A stretch of DNA of 64,000 nt from Hyphomonadaceae bacterium (GTDB lineage: Bacteria > Pseudomonadota > Alphaproteobacteria > Caulobacterales > Hyphomonadaceae). Where the stretch lies: the NCBI GenBank assembly GCA_016714495.1, contig JADKDU010000001.1:62001-126000 (forward strand). The letters run 5' to 3'. The translations under genes and the position numbers were made by a program. The notes below the pieces were generated by a model. That model saw only the letters and a list, made by a program, of their open reading frames with translations, was not told the origin of the DNA and searched no databases. Shown here one piece after another: positions 19,442-28,396 of the stretch (the stretch's first letter is position 1; the number at the start of each line of letters is the position of its first letter).

Positions 19442-20919
19442 GAGCGCACGCCGACAATCGGCTCGTCGTCCTTCACAGCGCCCGCCGCCACCAGGCTCGC
19501 CATCGGCCAAGCCGAATAATCGGCCGCATAGTATCCGGCGGGCCGGTGATTTCCCGACTGCCCGACGCCGCCGAACGGCGCCGCGCCGGAAGCGCCGGTC
19601 GTCTGGCGGTTCCAGTTGAGAACGCCCGCGCGCACCTCTGCCTCGAAGCGTTCAAACAGCTTCGCGTCGTCGGAGATCAGGCCCGCCGCCAGACCAAAGC
19701 GCGTATTGTTCGCCTCTTCTAACGCGGCATCGAAATTCTGCACGCGGATCACCTGCAGCAGCGGGCCAAAAACTTCTTCATCTTTGCGAGAATTGATCGT
19801 CGTGACATCGATCAGGCCCGGCGACACGAAGGCCGGTCCAATTTCGAGACGCTTCGCCTGGCGCAGCGCTAGGCCGCTCGCACGCAACCACTCGTCTTGC
19901 GCCTCCAAGACGGCGCTGGCCGCACGCGCCGAGATAACTGGCCCCATAAAGGGCTGCGGCTCTCCGTCGGGCATTCCAACAACGAGCCTGTCCACAAGCT
20001 GCACGACCGCATCGAGGATCTGATCGCCCTCCGTCCCGGACTTCACGATCAGACGCCGCGAACAGGTGCAACGCTGACCGGAGGTGATGTAAGCTGACTT
20101 CACGATCAGGCGCGCAGCCGCATTCGCATCGTCCGCATCCCAGACGACCAAGGGATTATTCCCCCCCAGTTCGAGCGCGACAATCTTCTCTGGCTTTCCG
20201 CCCAGTGCGCGATGGATCGCCCGCCCCGCCGGAACTCCGCCCGTGAACAGAACGCCATCGACACCGTCATGCGCCACAAGCTGCTCGGCTGGTCCGCGAG
20301 CGCCCTGAAGAAGGTTCACGACTCCCGCCGGAATGCCGGCGCGCTCCCACAAACGCACAGTGAATTCGGCAACTTCCGGTGTCTGCTCCGAAGGTTTGAA
20401 GATAACCGTGTTGCCGGCGATCAAGGCTGGCATGATGTGTCCATTGGGCAGGTGGCCGGGGAAATTGAACGGGCCCAGTACGGCCATCACGCCATGCGGA
20501 TGATGACTGATGCGTGCAACAAACACACCGGAAGGAGCTTCCTTGGTGGGCGTGCGCTCACCATAGGCTTTGATGGAAAGCTCGGCCTTGCCGATCATCG
20601 CTGCGGCTTCGGTCGCCGCATCCCACAACGGCTTTCCTGTCGAGCGTGAAATGACCGCCGCCATCTCGCCCTTGTGGGCTTCCACCAGCATTGCAAATGC
20701 CCGGACCAGAGCAACACGCTCTTCAATCGGCCGACGACGCCACGCCGCAAACGCCGCGCGCGCCGCCACAATGGCGGCCTCAACCTCCGCCGATCCCGCC
20801 TCAGCGCCCGTCCAGACTTCGGCGCCGTCACTTGGAGCTATCGATGAAAACGCCGCGCCTGATCCTTTCAGCCAGCGTCCGCCGATGAAGCATTCGCCTG
20901 TGAAAGACGGCAGGTTCAT
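19438..20919 (-). CDS. astD: N-succinylglutamate 5-semialdehyde dehydrogenase
   Basis: NAD(P)-dependent aldehyde dehydrogenase of the AST pathway (fourth step). The 493-residue protein starts with 'FTGECFIGGRWLKGSGAAF' and has the ALDH catalytic Glu in 'ALELGGNNPL', the catalytic Cys in 'SGQRCTCSRRL' and 'NWNRQTTGASGAAPFGG', which is characteristic of AstD. ATGA overlaps couple it to astA upstream and astB downstream. Confidence 0.94.
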   Translation of the reverse strand: MNLPSFTGECFIGGRWLKGSGAAFSSIAPSDGAEVWTGAEAGSAEVEAAIVAARAAFAAWRRRPIEERVALVRAFAMLVEAHKGEMAAVISRSTGKPLWDAATEAAAMIGKAELSIKAYGERTPTKEAPSGVFVARISHHPHGVMAVLGPFNFPGHLPNGHIMPALIAGNTVIFKPSEQTPEVAEFTVRLWERAGIPAGVVNLLQGARGPAEQLVAHDGVDGVLFTGGVPAGRAIHRALGGKPEKIVALELGGNNPLVVWDADDANAAARLIVKSAYITSGQRCTCSRRLIVKSGTEGDQILDAVVQLVDRLVVGMPDGEPQPFMGPVISARAASAVLEAQDEWLRASGLALRQAKRLEIGPAFVSPGLIDVTTINSRKDEEVFGPLLQVIRVQNFDAALEEANNTRFGLAAGLISDDAKLFERFEAEVRAGVLNWNRQTTGASGAAPFGGVGQSGNHRPAGYYAADYSAWPMASLVAAGAVKDDEPIVGVRS

Positions 20920-21926
20920 GCGCGCTTCTCCGGCAGCCGATAGATCAGAACCTCGTCGCTAGGCCCGGCCTCGATCCGCTTCAGCACCGCCGCGAGATCT
21001 TCGTCGCGCGCAAATTGCGTAACGCAGAACCGACTTGTGCTGGCGAGCGCGATAAGACCTGAATGCACGCGCATGTCGCCGCCGGCAAAATCCGCCGCCG
21101 ACATGCGGACGGACTCCCGCACCGTATCGATATGATCGATGAACGCCTCAACGGTCGGCCCCGCATCGAAAATATCCACCACGTCGTTGTAGCGAAAACC
21201 CTGTGACTTCAGCATGGCCAGCGCCGGCTCCGCGTCCGGATGCGGCCGCGAGATGACGTTGCGCGCCGCGTCCGGCAACAATGCGACATAGATCGGATAA
21301 CGCGGCATCAGGTCCGCAATAAAGCGGTGATCACGCGCGCTCAACACGTCCGCCTTGCGATAGTCCATGTGGAAAAACTTGGCGCCCACTGCGTCCCAGA
21401 ACGGACTCCGGCCCTCAGCGTCCGTAAACCCACGAATCTCCGCCATCGCTTTCGGCCCGAAACGCAGCGGGTCGACCGCAATCAGCATCAGCCGCGCAAA
21501 CGACAGTAAACGCCCGCGTCCGCCGCCACGCGCCTTGCGTTCAATGAACAACGTTCCAAGCTCGGAATCGCCATGATAATCATTGACCAGAAACAGCAGA
21601 TCGAGCTCGGCCCGCACGCCCTGCTCCGGCGACACCTTTGAATCGCGCGAGATGCGATAGGAATAGAAGGGCCGCTCGACGCCAAGATTAGTGAATATGC
21701 TCGCCGTGCCCAGCAGCTCTCCGTCCTCCTCCATCACGAGGAAATAACACTCGTTCTCCGGCGGCAGCGACCCACGCGCAAACGCCGCCAGCGAACGCTC
21801 GATACGAGCCGCCATGGCCTCGCGCGAGGATGGCATCGTAAGCATCCCCGGATCGACACGCGCGATCATCGCCTCAAGTTGGTCGAGGTCGCTACGCTTG
21901 GCTGGCCGGACGATGGTTGCTGTCAT
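20916..21926 (-). CDS. astA: Arginine N-succinyltransferase
   Basis: First step of the AST pathway, transferring succinyl from succinyl-CoA to arginine. The 336 residues show the AstA/AruG fold: N-terminal 'IVRPAKRSDLDQLEAMI', 'FYSYRISRDSKVSPEQGV', 'LFLVNDYHGDSELGTLFI', and 'GAKFFHMDYRKADVLSA'. Together with astD and astB it gives three of the five pathway enzymes. The aminotransferase astC and the desuccinylase astE are not in this window and must lie elsewhere. The gene begins 9 bases after the YIP1-protein stop. Confidence 0.93.
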   Translation of the reverse strand: MTATIVRPAKRSDLDQLEAMIARVDPGMLTMPSSREAMAARIERSLAAFARGSLPPENECYFLVMEEDGELLGTASIFTNLGVERPFYSYRISRDSKVSPEQGVRAELDLLFLVNDYHGDSELGTLFIERKARGGGRGRLLSFARLMLIAVDPLRFGPKAMAEIRGFTDAEGRSPFWDAVGAKFFHMDYRKADVLSARDHRFIADLMPRYPIYVALLPDAARNVISRPHPDAEPALAMLKSQGFRYNDVVDIFDAGPTVEAFIDHIDTVRESVRMSAADFAGGDMRVHSGLIALASTSRFCVTQFARDEDLAAVLKRIEAGPSDEVLIYRLPEKRA

Positions 21927-21935
21927 GCTATTGAC

Positions 21936-23090
21936 TTAGCTCTCAGCTTCAACCTGCGCCAGCGTAGCCTGACCAAAGAGTTCGACGGCTCTGCGCAGGT
22001 CTTCGGGACTGACGCCCCCGCCTCCAGACGCTTTGACGTAAAAGCGATCTTCAACCAGGCGCCCATAGCTGCCGGTCTGGGAAATGTTATTCCACTCTTC
22101 TACGACGATTGCATCGCCGACACGGCGACGGCGCGAATAACCATCCGCTGTTTCTCGGTCGAACTCGGACGTAGAGGGCCCACCGAAGCCCAGCCTCTGG
22201 GCGATCGTTCTCGAATACAGAACCTGCAGCAGAATCTGACGACGCCCGTCGCGGTATTCGGCTTCAACATTGACAGTCCGCTGCCCTTCAAGCCCGCTTC
22301 GTTCCACGCCGACTGAGACGCGATTGAGGCCTGCAAGCTTCTGCGGCGCGGCGGCGCGCAGATCTCCGCCGGTTACCACGCCGCCCCCGCCGGCCGACAA
22401 TGATCCTGCAGACGCCGGCAACGGCGCCGCTTCCGTACTCACGCCTGCGGCTGGTAGCGGCTCAGGAGCCGCCCCCCAGAGAGCTGGAATATGGGGCAAT
22501 TGCGGGAACAGATTTCCCGATGGGGCTGCAGCGGCCATCGTCGCCAATCCGACCAGCAAAGCCAGCACGATCGCAGCGAACGTCGCCACGATCGAATAGT
22601 TCACCGCCGATTTCTCTTGCGCATGCATCACCTTCGGCGTGCCGACGAAGAGTAGGTAGAGACTGTAGGTTGCGCCCAGCAGCGCGAAGATGTGCAAAGC
22701 AGGCGCTACTGCAAGTACGCCCGCAACCATTGCTGCGGTTATCGAGTATGCTGAAACCTTGAACGCCTGGCGGTAGCTCCGCGCCGCGCCGAATTTTGGC
22801 GCTAGCCAGTTTATGATTGTCGCAAAGACAAGCACGCCGACGATCGAGAGCGCAAAAAAGACTAGAGCCGAAAGCGCGACCTCTAGAACGGGCGCGCGAT
22901 ACCATTGTCCTCCGACCTGCACGCCAAGGACGGAAAGGCCGATCAAGATCGCAACAGCAGGTATCGCCGCCAGCGGAGCGACATAGCGCAACAAGAGCTG
23001 GGTAGGCTGAGCAGCCTCTCGGTCTATGACGTCCCACTCGGTCCCGGGCGACAGCAGCAGGTTCTTCACCCGAGCGATCAGCGCAAACAT
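21936..23090 (-). CDS. YIP1-family membrane protein with an extra C-terminal domain
   Basis: 384 residues. The first 200 form a Yip1-type membrane domain ('KNLLLSPGTEWDVID', then five hydrophobic segments, with 'YSLYLLFVGTPKVM' as family signature). A low-complexity Ala/Pro/Gly linker (about 205-245) leads to a soluble domain with 'YRDGRRQILLQVLYSR' and 'VVEEWN', which I do not recognise. Bacterial Yip1 proteins have no firm function. It is the first gene of the astA-astD-astB-GNAT-glpK transcription unit, separated from astA by only 9 bases; that placement may be incidental. Confidence 0.8.
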   Translation of the reverse strand: MFALIARVKNLLLSPGTEWDVIDREAAQPTQLLLRYVAPLAAIPAVAILIGLSVLGVQVGGQWYRAPVLEVALSALVFFALSIVGVLVFATIINWLAPKFGAARSYRQAFKVSAYSITAAMVAGVLAVAPALHIFALLGATYSLYLLFVGTPKVMHAQEKSAVNYSIVATFAAIVLALLVGLATMAAAAPSGNLFPQLPHIPALWGAAPEPLPAAGVSTEAAPLPASAGSLSAGGGGVVTGGDLRAAAPQKLAGLNRVSVGVERSGLEGQRTVNVEAEYRDGRRQILLQVLYSRTIAQRLGFGGPSTSEFDRETADGYSRRRRVGDAIVVEEWNNISQTGSYGRLVEDRFYVKASGGGGVSPEDLRRAVELFGQATLAQVEAES

Positions 23091-23267
23091 AAGACAATTC
23101 TCGGCCGCATGTGCGCACCCTATCGATGCATTCCGGCGCTTTCAAATGCTGTTAGGCCTTGGCCGGCTTACCGTTTGTAAGCGACATTACTGCCCCTAGC
23201 GACTCGTCCCCAGGCAGTGTATTGACGCGGAAACTGCTCAGTTTCGCCGTTCCTACCGGAGTTCCCC

Positions 23268-24946
23268 ATGGACGCGACCGCGCGCCGCGAAACTTACCAT
23301 CGGCCGGAGCCCACGTCCGACGAAAAGCGCCTGACCTTGTGGGCGTTGATGATTGTCTTCCTGTTGAGCGCGCTCGACCAGACGATCGTCTCGACGGCAA
23401 TGCCCACGATCATTCGCGAGCTGAACGGCCTTGATCTCTATGCATGGGTCACGACCAGCTATCTTCTGACGTCGACCGTCATGGTGCCGATCTGGGGGAA
23501 GCTGGGCGATCTTTATGGGCGCAAGCAGATCCTGATCATCGGGATCTGCATCTTCGTTGCCGGCTCCTGGCTCTGCGGAATTTCCGGCGAGTTTGGCGAT
23601 ATGCCAGTCGTGGGCGATGGCATGATGCAGCTCATCGTGTTTCGCGGCATTCAGGGCATCGGCGGCGGCGCCCTGTTCACCACGGCGTTTGCTGCAATCG
23701 CCGACCTCTTCCCGCCGCGTGAGCGCGGCAAATATGCAGGCCTTTTCGGAGCGGTCTTTGGTGTTGCAAGCGTCGTTGGCCCGATCGTTGGCGGGTATTT
23801 CACCGATCACGGCAGCGCGGACGTTGCTGGCATGCACATCGCCGGCTGGCGCTGGTGCTTCTACATCAACCTGCCAACGTCGGTCGTCGCCCTCGCGATG
23901 ATCACGCTCAAAATGCCGAACCTTGGACATGCAGGAGGCGGAAAGATCGATTGGTACGGCGCGATCCTGGTTGTGCTCTCGATTGGCGCGCTCATGCTCG
24001 CGCTTACATTTGGCAATGAAGATGGATGGACGTCGCCGAAGGTCTTGGGACTGTTCCGCTTTTGCCCTGGTCATAGGCGTCGCCTTCCTGCTCGTTGAGC
24101 GGATTGTAAATGAACCGCTGCTGCCGCTTGCGCTATTCTCGATCCCGGCCTTTTCGACGACGACGATCGCGTCCTTCGTCATCGCGATGGCGTTCATGGG
24201 GACAATCGCTTACCTACCTCTGTTTTTGCAGCTTGGTCTGGGCATGCAGGCGACGAATAGCGGCATTCTCCTTTTGCCGCTGATGGCTGGTCTAATCCTG
24301 TCGGCAACCCTTTCCGGTCGCTTCGTGACGCGGACTGGAAAATACAAAAGCATGATGCTTACCGGCGCTGTTTTGCAGTTTGTCGGCATCTTCCTGATGG
24401 CGCAGCTGAATAGCACGGCTGGGGAGATGGATGTCGTCTGGCGACTGTTCCTGATCGGCCTCGGTCTTGGACCATCGCAGAGCCTGTTCAACATGGTTTC
24501 GCAGAGCGCAGCGCCGATCCATCAGGTTGGCGTCGCCACATCGACCAGCATGTTCCTGCGGCAGTGGGGGAATGATCGGCGTCTCAATTTTCGGCGCCAT
24601 GCTGACATCGAAGATGGCTGAATCCCTAGCCAAGCAATTCCCCGGCATGAAGATCGACATGGGCGCCATGCAGAAGATGGCGATGACGGCTAGCGAGGGC
24701 GGCGGCCCCAAAATATCGCCACTCATGGAAAGTTTCATTTCAAAGACGATCACCGAGGCCATGAGCTACATCTTCACGGGAAGTCTGGTGATCGTGGCGA
24801 TCGCGTTTATCGCAATCCTCTTCGTCCCGCAGATATCGCTTCGCGGTCGCGCCGAGGGGCAGAACCTCGAGAAAGGCGCTGAGGGCGCCTCGCCTGCTGG
24901 GCCTGTCACTCCCGAGGAGCCGACCACCGCCGTGAGAGCTGACTAG
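23268..24946 (+). pseudogene. DHA2-family (EmrB/QacA) MFS drug exporter, two frameshifts
   Basis: A 14-helix proton-driven exporter. The N-terminal part from ATG 23268 (GGAG 8 bases upstream) has motif 'LSALDQTIVSTAMPTI' and 'WVTTSYLLTSTVMVPIWGKLGDLYGRK' (motif A region). The frame is lost at the CC at 24056-24057 and resumes as 'AFALVIGVAFLLVERI'. It is lost again at the G5 run 24566-24570 and resumes as 'GMIGVSIFGAMLTSKM' to the stop at 24946. One base too many at each site explains both breaks, and the repaired protein has about 559 residues, slightly long because of an insertion with 'KQFPGMKIDMG' near the C-terminus. The last 4 bases overlap the convergent GT-C gene. Confidence 0.88.
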
Positions 24947-26763
24947 CGAACGACGCGGTAAAGCTTGAGCGGAGAGTTTTCCAGCGGGACTGGCTTTAGC
25001 CAGCCCGGATGCTCACCTTTGGCGAGCTTTGCTGACAACGTTGCATCACGCGCTACGCCCCTGGCAGGATGGCCGGCATAAAACGCCGTCTCGGGCGCCG
25101 CGGGACAGATCAACACATAGTCGGCGGGCGATTCTACAATGATGCTGCGAGCCTCGTCCGGCGCGGAGCGTAGGGCGTTCATCATGGTCATCGTGCTGAG
25201 GATGTTGCGATGGTACGGGGCCGCAAGAATCTTGTGATCCGTCCAGACAAGCACATCCGCGCCCAATGAGAATTGATTGAGCATCACGCCCGGCCTGACC
25301 GCGCGCAAAGCCTTGAACGCCTCAGGCGTATCGCACGACTCGGCGCCGCTTAACCGTGCTTCATAGCTGGCCAGCATTGCCGGCGGGGTCAGTCTCGTCT
25401 GCAGCGCTTCCCCCGCACTCGCCCATGCCGCTGCAGCCGAACTCGCGGCAACGCCGGCAAAGGTCAGCGCGCGTATTGCGGAGGCCTTGTTGCGATAGTC
25501 GCGTCGCGTCTTGGCCACGGCCCAGGCGCCGAAGGGAATGGCGAACGCGGAAGCGAATGTCGACCCCCTTATCTGCCAAACCAGAACCGCCCAGCCGACA
25601 AGAAGGAAAGCGAGCACAATCCATCCATCGGCTTCTCGCCAATGTCGGCGGAGAAACATGCCCGCCGCGACAAGCCCTGCAAACGCGGCGCCCGCCGTGG
25701 TGAGTATCATCGTCGGATCATCGGCCCACAGCGCAACAAGCGAACGCGCTTCGGAAATCTGGCTGATCCAGAGATTTTCGACGTCCAGATCCAGAACTGA
25801 ATAGCTCCCGCCGGCGCACTCCGGAAACAACCAGCCAAGAACAGCGATGCACACACACCCTAGCCCGACAGCCGATCCGACACGTCGCGCCAATGTCGAC
25901 GTTATTGCCGCAGGCAGACGCGCCAGCGTTACCGCAACGCCGCCAGCCACAAGCCCAAGTCCGAGGAATGGCGCGCCCATCGCATCGCACACAGGACGTA
26001 GCCATTCAGACGGCGCCACCAGAACCGCGAACATCACAACTAACGATGCGGCCAATGCCACGCCGAGCCGCCCAAGCCCTTTGGCGAACTCTGACGGACG
26101 CAACAGCCACAGCATGCCCGCAACCAAAAGTCCGGCCACAAGCATCGGCACGCCCTCGGCGGCTGTCGCGACCGCCAGACCAAGCGCGGCTCCAGCCCAC
26201 CAGCCACCGCGCGGATCGTCACGCATCTTTATCAGGCCAAGCACGGCCAGCATGCCAAGGATCAGTTCGACATTGTGATGGTCAAAGGACCCCGGCGCGA
26301 ACTTCTCGACAACCGGAAAGGCAAGCGCGGCGATGATCGCGCCTGTCCATTGCGCCTCACGCCGCAACCCATCCCGCGCACCGATCTCCCCGGACACGCG
26401 CACCACAAGCATCAGGAAGACGGCCAGCAGAAGCAGCGGCCAGGCAAACGCAGTCACGATCTCGGCTGGCGCCTGCCCGATCAACGGCTTCATAATCATG
26501 ATCGGGAGCGCGATCGCACCATCGATCCATTGCGCCCAATGCATGGGAACGCCTTCTGGCGGACTCAGACGATGCTGAACATTGTCGAACCAGCCCTGCC
26601 CCGCGATCATGTCGCGGATGCGGACGAGGCGCATGGCGTTGTCGGGTTCGGAAAAATCCTGGCTCAGGGCGGCGGCGCCGGAAGTTGCCAAAAGAATCAG
26701 GGCCGCCAGCGCCCAGCCGACGATCCACGCGTTCCGTCCATTCCCATTGAAAGCGGGCGTCAT
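24943..26763 (-). CDS. Multi-pass GT-C-like membrane protein (STT3/oligosaccharyltransferase-like)
   Basis: 606 residues with 10-12 hydrophobic segments in the first 470 and a soluble C-terminal domain. Near residue 39 stands 'EPDNAMRLVRIRDM' in the first external loop, and at about 158 'SFDHHNVEL'. An acidic loop-1 motif followed by a DHH/E-type motif is the arrangement of GT-C glycosyltransferases related to STT3/PglB, which use polyprenyl-linked sugars. The WWD-Y-G motif of true oligosaccharyltransferases is not evident, so a lipid-linked sugar transferase or a related enzyme is likelier. It is divergent from the Hcp-like gene. Family assignment is inferred from these motifs only. Confidence 0.6.
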   Translation of the reverse strand: MTPAFNGNGRNAWIVGWALAALILLATSGAAALSQDFSEPDNAMRLVRIRDMIAGQGWFDNVQHRLSPPEGVPMHWAQWIDGAIALPIMIMKPLIGQAPAEIVTAFAWPLLLLAVFLMLVVRVSGEIGARDGLRREAQWTGAIIAALAFPVVEKFAPGSFDHHNVELILGMLAVLGLIKMRDDPRGGWWAGAALGLAVATAAEGVPMLVAGLLVAGMLWLLRPSEFAKGLGRLGVALAASLVVMFAVLVAPSEWLRPVCDAMGAPFLGLGLVAGGVAVTLARLPAAITSTLARRVGSAVGLGCVCIAVLGWLFPECAGGSYSVLDLDVENLWISQISEARSLVALWADDPTMILTTAGAAFAGLVAAGMFLRRHWREADGWIVLAFLLVGWAVLVWQIRGSTFASAFAIPFGAWAVAKTRRDYRNKASAIRALTFAGVAASSAAAAWASAGEALQTRLTPPAMLASYEARLSGAESCDTPEAFKALRAVRPGVMLNQFSLGADVLVWTDHKILAAPYHRNILSTMTMMNALRSAPDEARSIIVESPADYVLICPAAPETAFYAGHPARGVARDATLSAKLAKGEHPGWLKPVPLENSPLKLYRVVR

Positions 26764-26989
26764 GCCTATCCCTTGATGCTCTTAAACTCGCATATGTGGC
26801 TTAAGCATTTGCAAAGCTGCGGCTTTAACGCTTCGCCACCGTCCCGACACCATCGCCACAATCAAACAGCGGCGACGCCCAACGTCAGCCGCGAGGCAGT
26901 TTCACAACAGCACTCAAGCGGGAACACAAACCCGCGAATCGGCCGCCTCCACCACCCGATCCCGGACGGCGCGCGGCTTGGAGGGACAA

Positions 26990-27574
26990 ATGAGCATCCG
27001 TACTTTCGCACGCACCAGCATTCTGTCGGCCATCGCGCTGGCCGGCGCAGGCGCTGCGAACGCCGACGTTTTCCTGAAGGTTGATGGCGCGCCGGGTGAA
27101 GCCACGTTGCGTGGCTTCGAGGGCCAGATTTCGGTTTCGGGCGCCAGCATGAACGTGTCGAGCTTTACAATGCCGGATCCGGAAGGTCTCACGGATCAGA
27201 TCCGTTCAACCACCGTGGGGCCGATCTTCATCACCAAGCTTCAGGATCGCTCATCGCCCAAGTTGATGATGGCCGCCGTCGAAGGCCAGCCGCTCGGCCG
27301 CATCGAGGTCACTTTCACCTCGCCGCTACGCGCGGGCGGCCAGGCGGTGGATTCGAAATGGATTCTGGAAGGCGCTGAGGTGCGCAGCTACAACGTCAAT
27401 CCCGACTTCAACAACGGCAACATGCCCACCGAAAGCATCGAGATCAGCTATTCCTCGATGAAATACCAGTATTACGGCAAGGACGCGAAAGGCCAGCGTA
27501 CCGGGACGATGGAAGAAGTGACGTGGCGAGTGCCCGACCAGCAGCTCTTCCCCTTCGACGAAGGCTGCAGGTAA
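26990..27574 (+). CDS. Hcp-fold (type VI secretion tube-like) protein with a Sec signal peptide
   Basis: 194 residues from ATG 26990 (GGAGG 10 bases upstream). Residues 1-24 form a clear Sec signal ('RTFARTSILSAIALAGAGAANA', cleavage after ANA). The mature part matches the Hcp family: 'VFLKVDGAPGEATLRGFEG', 'VGPIFITKLQDRSSPKLM', 'ESIEISYSSMKYQYY' and 'GTMEEVTW'. Canonical Hcp is cytosolic, has no signal peptide and builds the T6SS inner tube; here no T6SS gene is nearby and export to the periplasm is predicted. It may be a surface or periplasmic protein that reuses the fold. A strong terminator hairpin follows 15 bases after the stop, so it is probably monocistronic. Confidence 0.82.
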   Translation: MSIRTFARTSILSAIALAGAGAANADVFLKVDGAPGEATLRGFEGQISVSGASMNVSSFTMPDPEGLTDQIRSTTVGPIFITKLQDRSSPKLMMAAVEGQPLGRIEVTFTSPLRAGGQAVDSKWILEGAEVRSYNVNPDFNNGNMPTESIEISYSSMKYQYYGKDAKGQRTGTMEEVTWRVPDQQLFPFDEGCR

Positions 27575-27588
27575 CGGCTCGTTAGCAG

Positions 27589-27613
27589 ATCGGGCAGGCC
27601 TCGCCTGCCCGAT
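27589..27613 (+). terminator. Terminator hairpin after the Hcp-like gene
   Basis: ATCGGGCAGGC (27589-27599), loop CTC, GCCTGCCCGAT (27603-27613): a perfect 11-bp stem with a 3-base loop. The T-run after it is short (TTTC), but stem strength and position 15 bases past the stop support a terminator. Confidence 0.65.
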
Positions 27614-27688
27614 TTCGCCACGCGCGATTCATGAGGGCCTAACCTGTCGATGCTAGTCCTATCCGGGATTACCGGAGGACAACGTCCC

Positions 27689-28255
27689 ATGGCCAAGGCC
27701 GCATTCCACAAGAACCAGAAAGTCTTCGTGAAGCCCGTCGGCACGTGGGCCATTGTGGAAGCTGTGCTTCCGCAGTGGGTGAAAGGCCTCGAAGAGCCCC
27801 TGAAGATTCATTACGACGTGGGCCTCGGCCGCGAGTTCTCCGCCAGCGAATTAATGGCCGACAAGACCGGTGCGCCGATCGAGGAATTGGCCGATTTTGA
27901 CAACTGGCGGATCAATCGCGCTCATAATCGCTGGAAGGACACCACAGAAGTTCCAAACCACCCGCAACCGGGAACTTACCCGGTTGTCACAACCGACGAA
28001 AAGAACTGGGGCGGCTGGCGCGTCCCGAGCGCGGAGTACGATCGCGACCCGCAACGGATCGAATTCCAGGCTCGCATCATTGAGGCGGCCCCGCACATGA
28101 TGCGCATTTCCAAGGCGCTAGCCCAGTTCGGCCACAACCATTCCGACGACATGCCGGCCGAACTGCTGGACCTTGCAAAAAGGGCGACGACGTTACTCCG
28201 TCGCATATACGAGACTCCGATTGATCCCGCGTCCGCGCAGCAGGCGGCCGAATAG
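27689..28255 (+). CDS. Conserved-looking soluble protein of unknown function
   Basis: 188 residues from ATG 27689, with GGAGGA 10 bases upstream. I do not recognise the family. The N-terminus ('FHKNQKVFVKPVGTWAIVEAV') looks like a small beta-barrel/SH3-like start, the centre is rich in Trp and charged residues ('DFDNWRINRAHNRW', 'WGGWRVPSAEYDRD'), and the C-terminal third is helical. There is no signal peptide or membrane segment, so it is cytosolic. Good start signal and codon use make it a real gene. It lies between the Hcp-like gene and pepN. Confidence 0.75.
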   Translation: MAKAAFHKNQKVFVKPVGTWAIVEAVLPQWVKGLEEPLKIHYDVGLGREFSASELMADKTGAPIEELADFDNWRINRAHNRWKDTTEVPNHPQPGTYPVVTTDEKNWGGWRVPSAEYDRDPQRIEFQARIIEAAPHMMRISKALAQFGHNHSDDMPAELLDLAKRATTLLRRIYETPIDPASAQQAAE

Positions 28256-28396
28256 GCGCGCGTTAAGCATTGCCGGCGGTCAATGCCCGGCTTGTGTTAC
28301 GTAAATTGGCGCAGCGCCCTTTATCTTGGCGGCAAACCCTGTAGGCATTGCTCGCCGCAGCGTTAATGGCGGCGTGGCCGACTGAGGGCGCTTGTC

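Noticed and set aside
23253..24197. 314-codon minus-strand frame opposite the DHA2 exporter
   Set aside because: Antisense artefact; the sense strand has clear MFS motifs.
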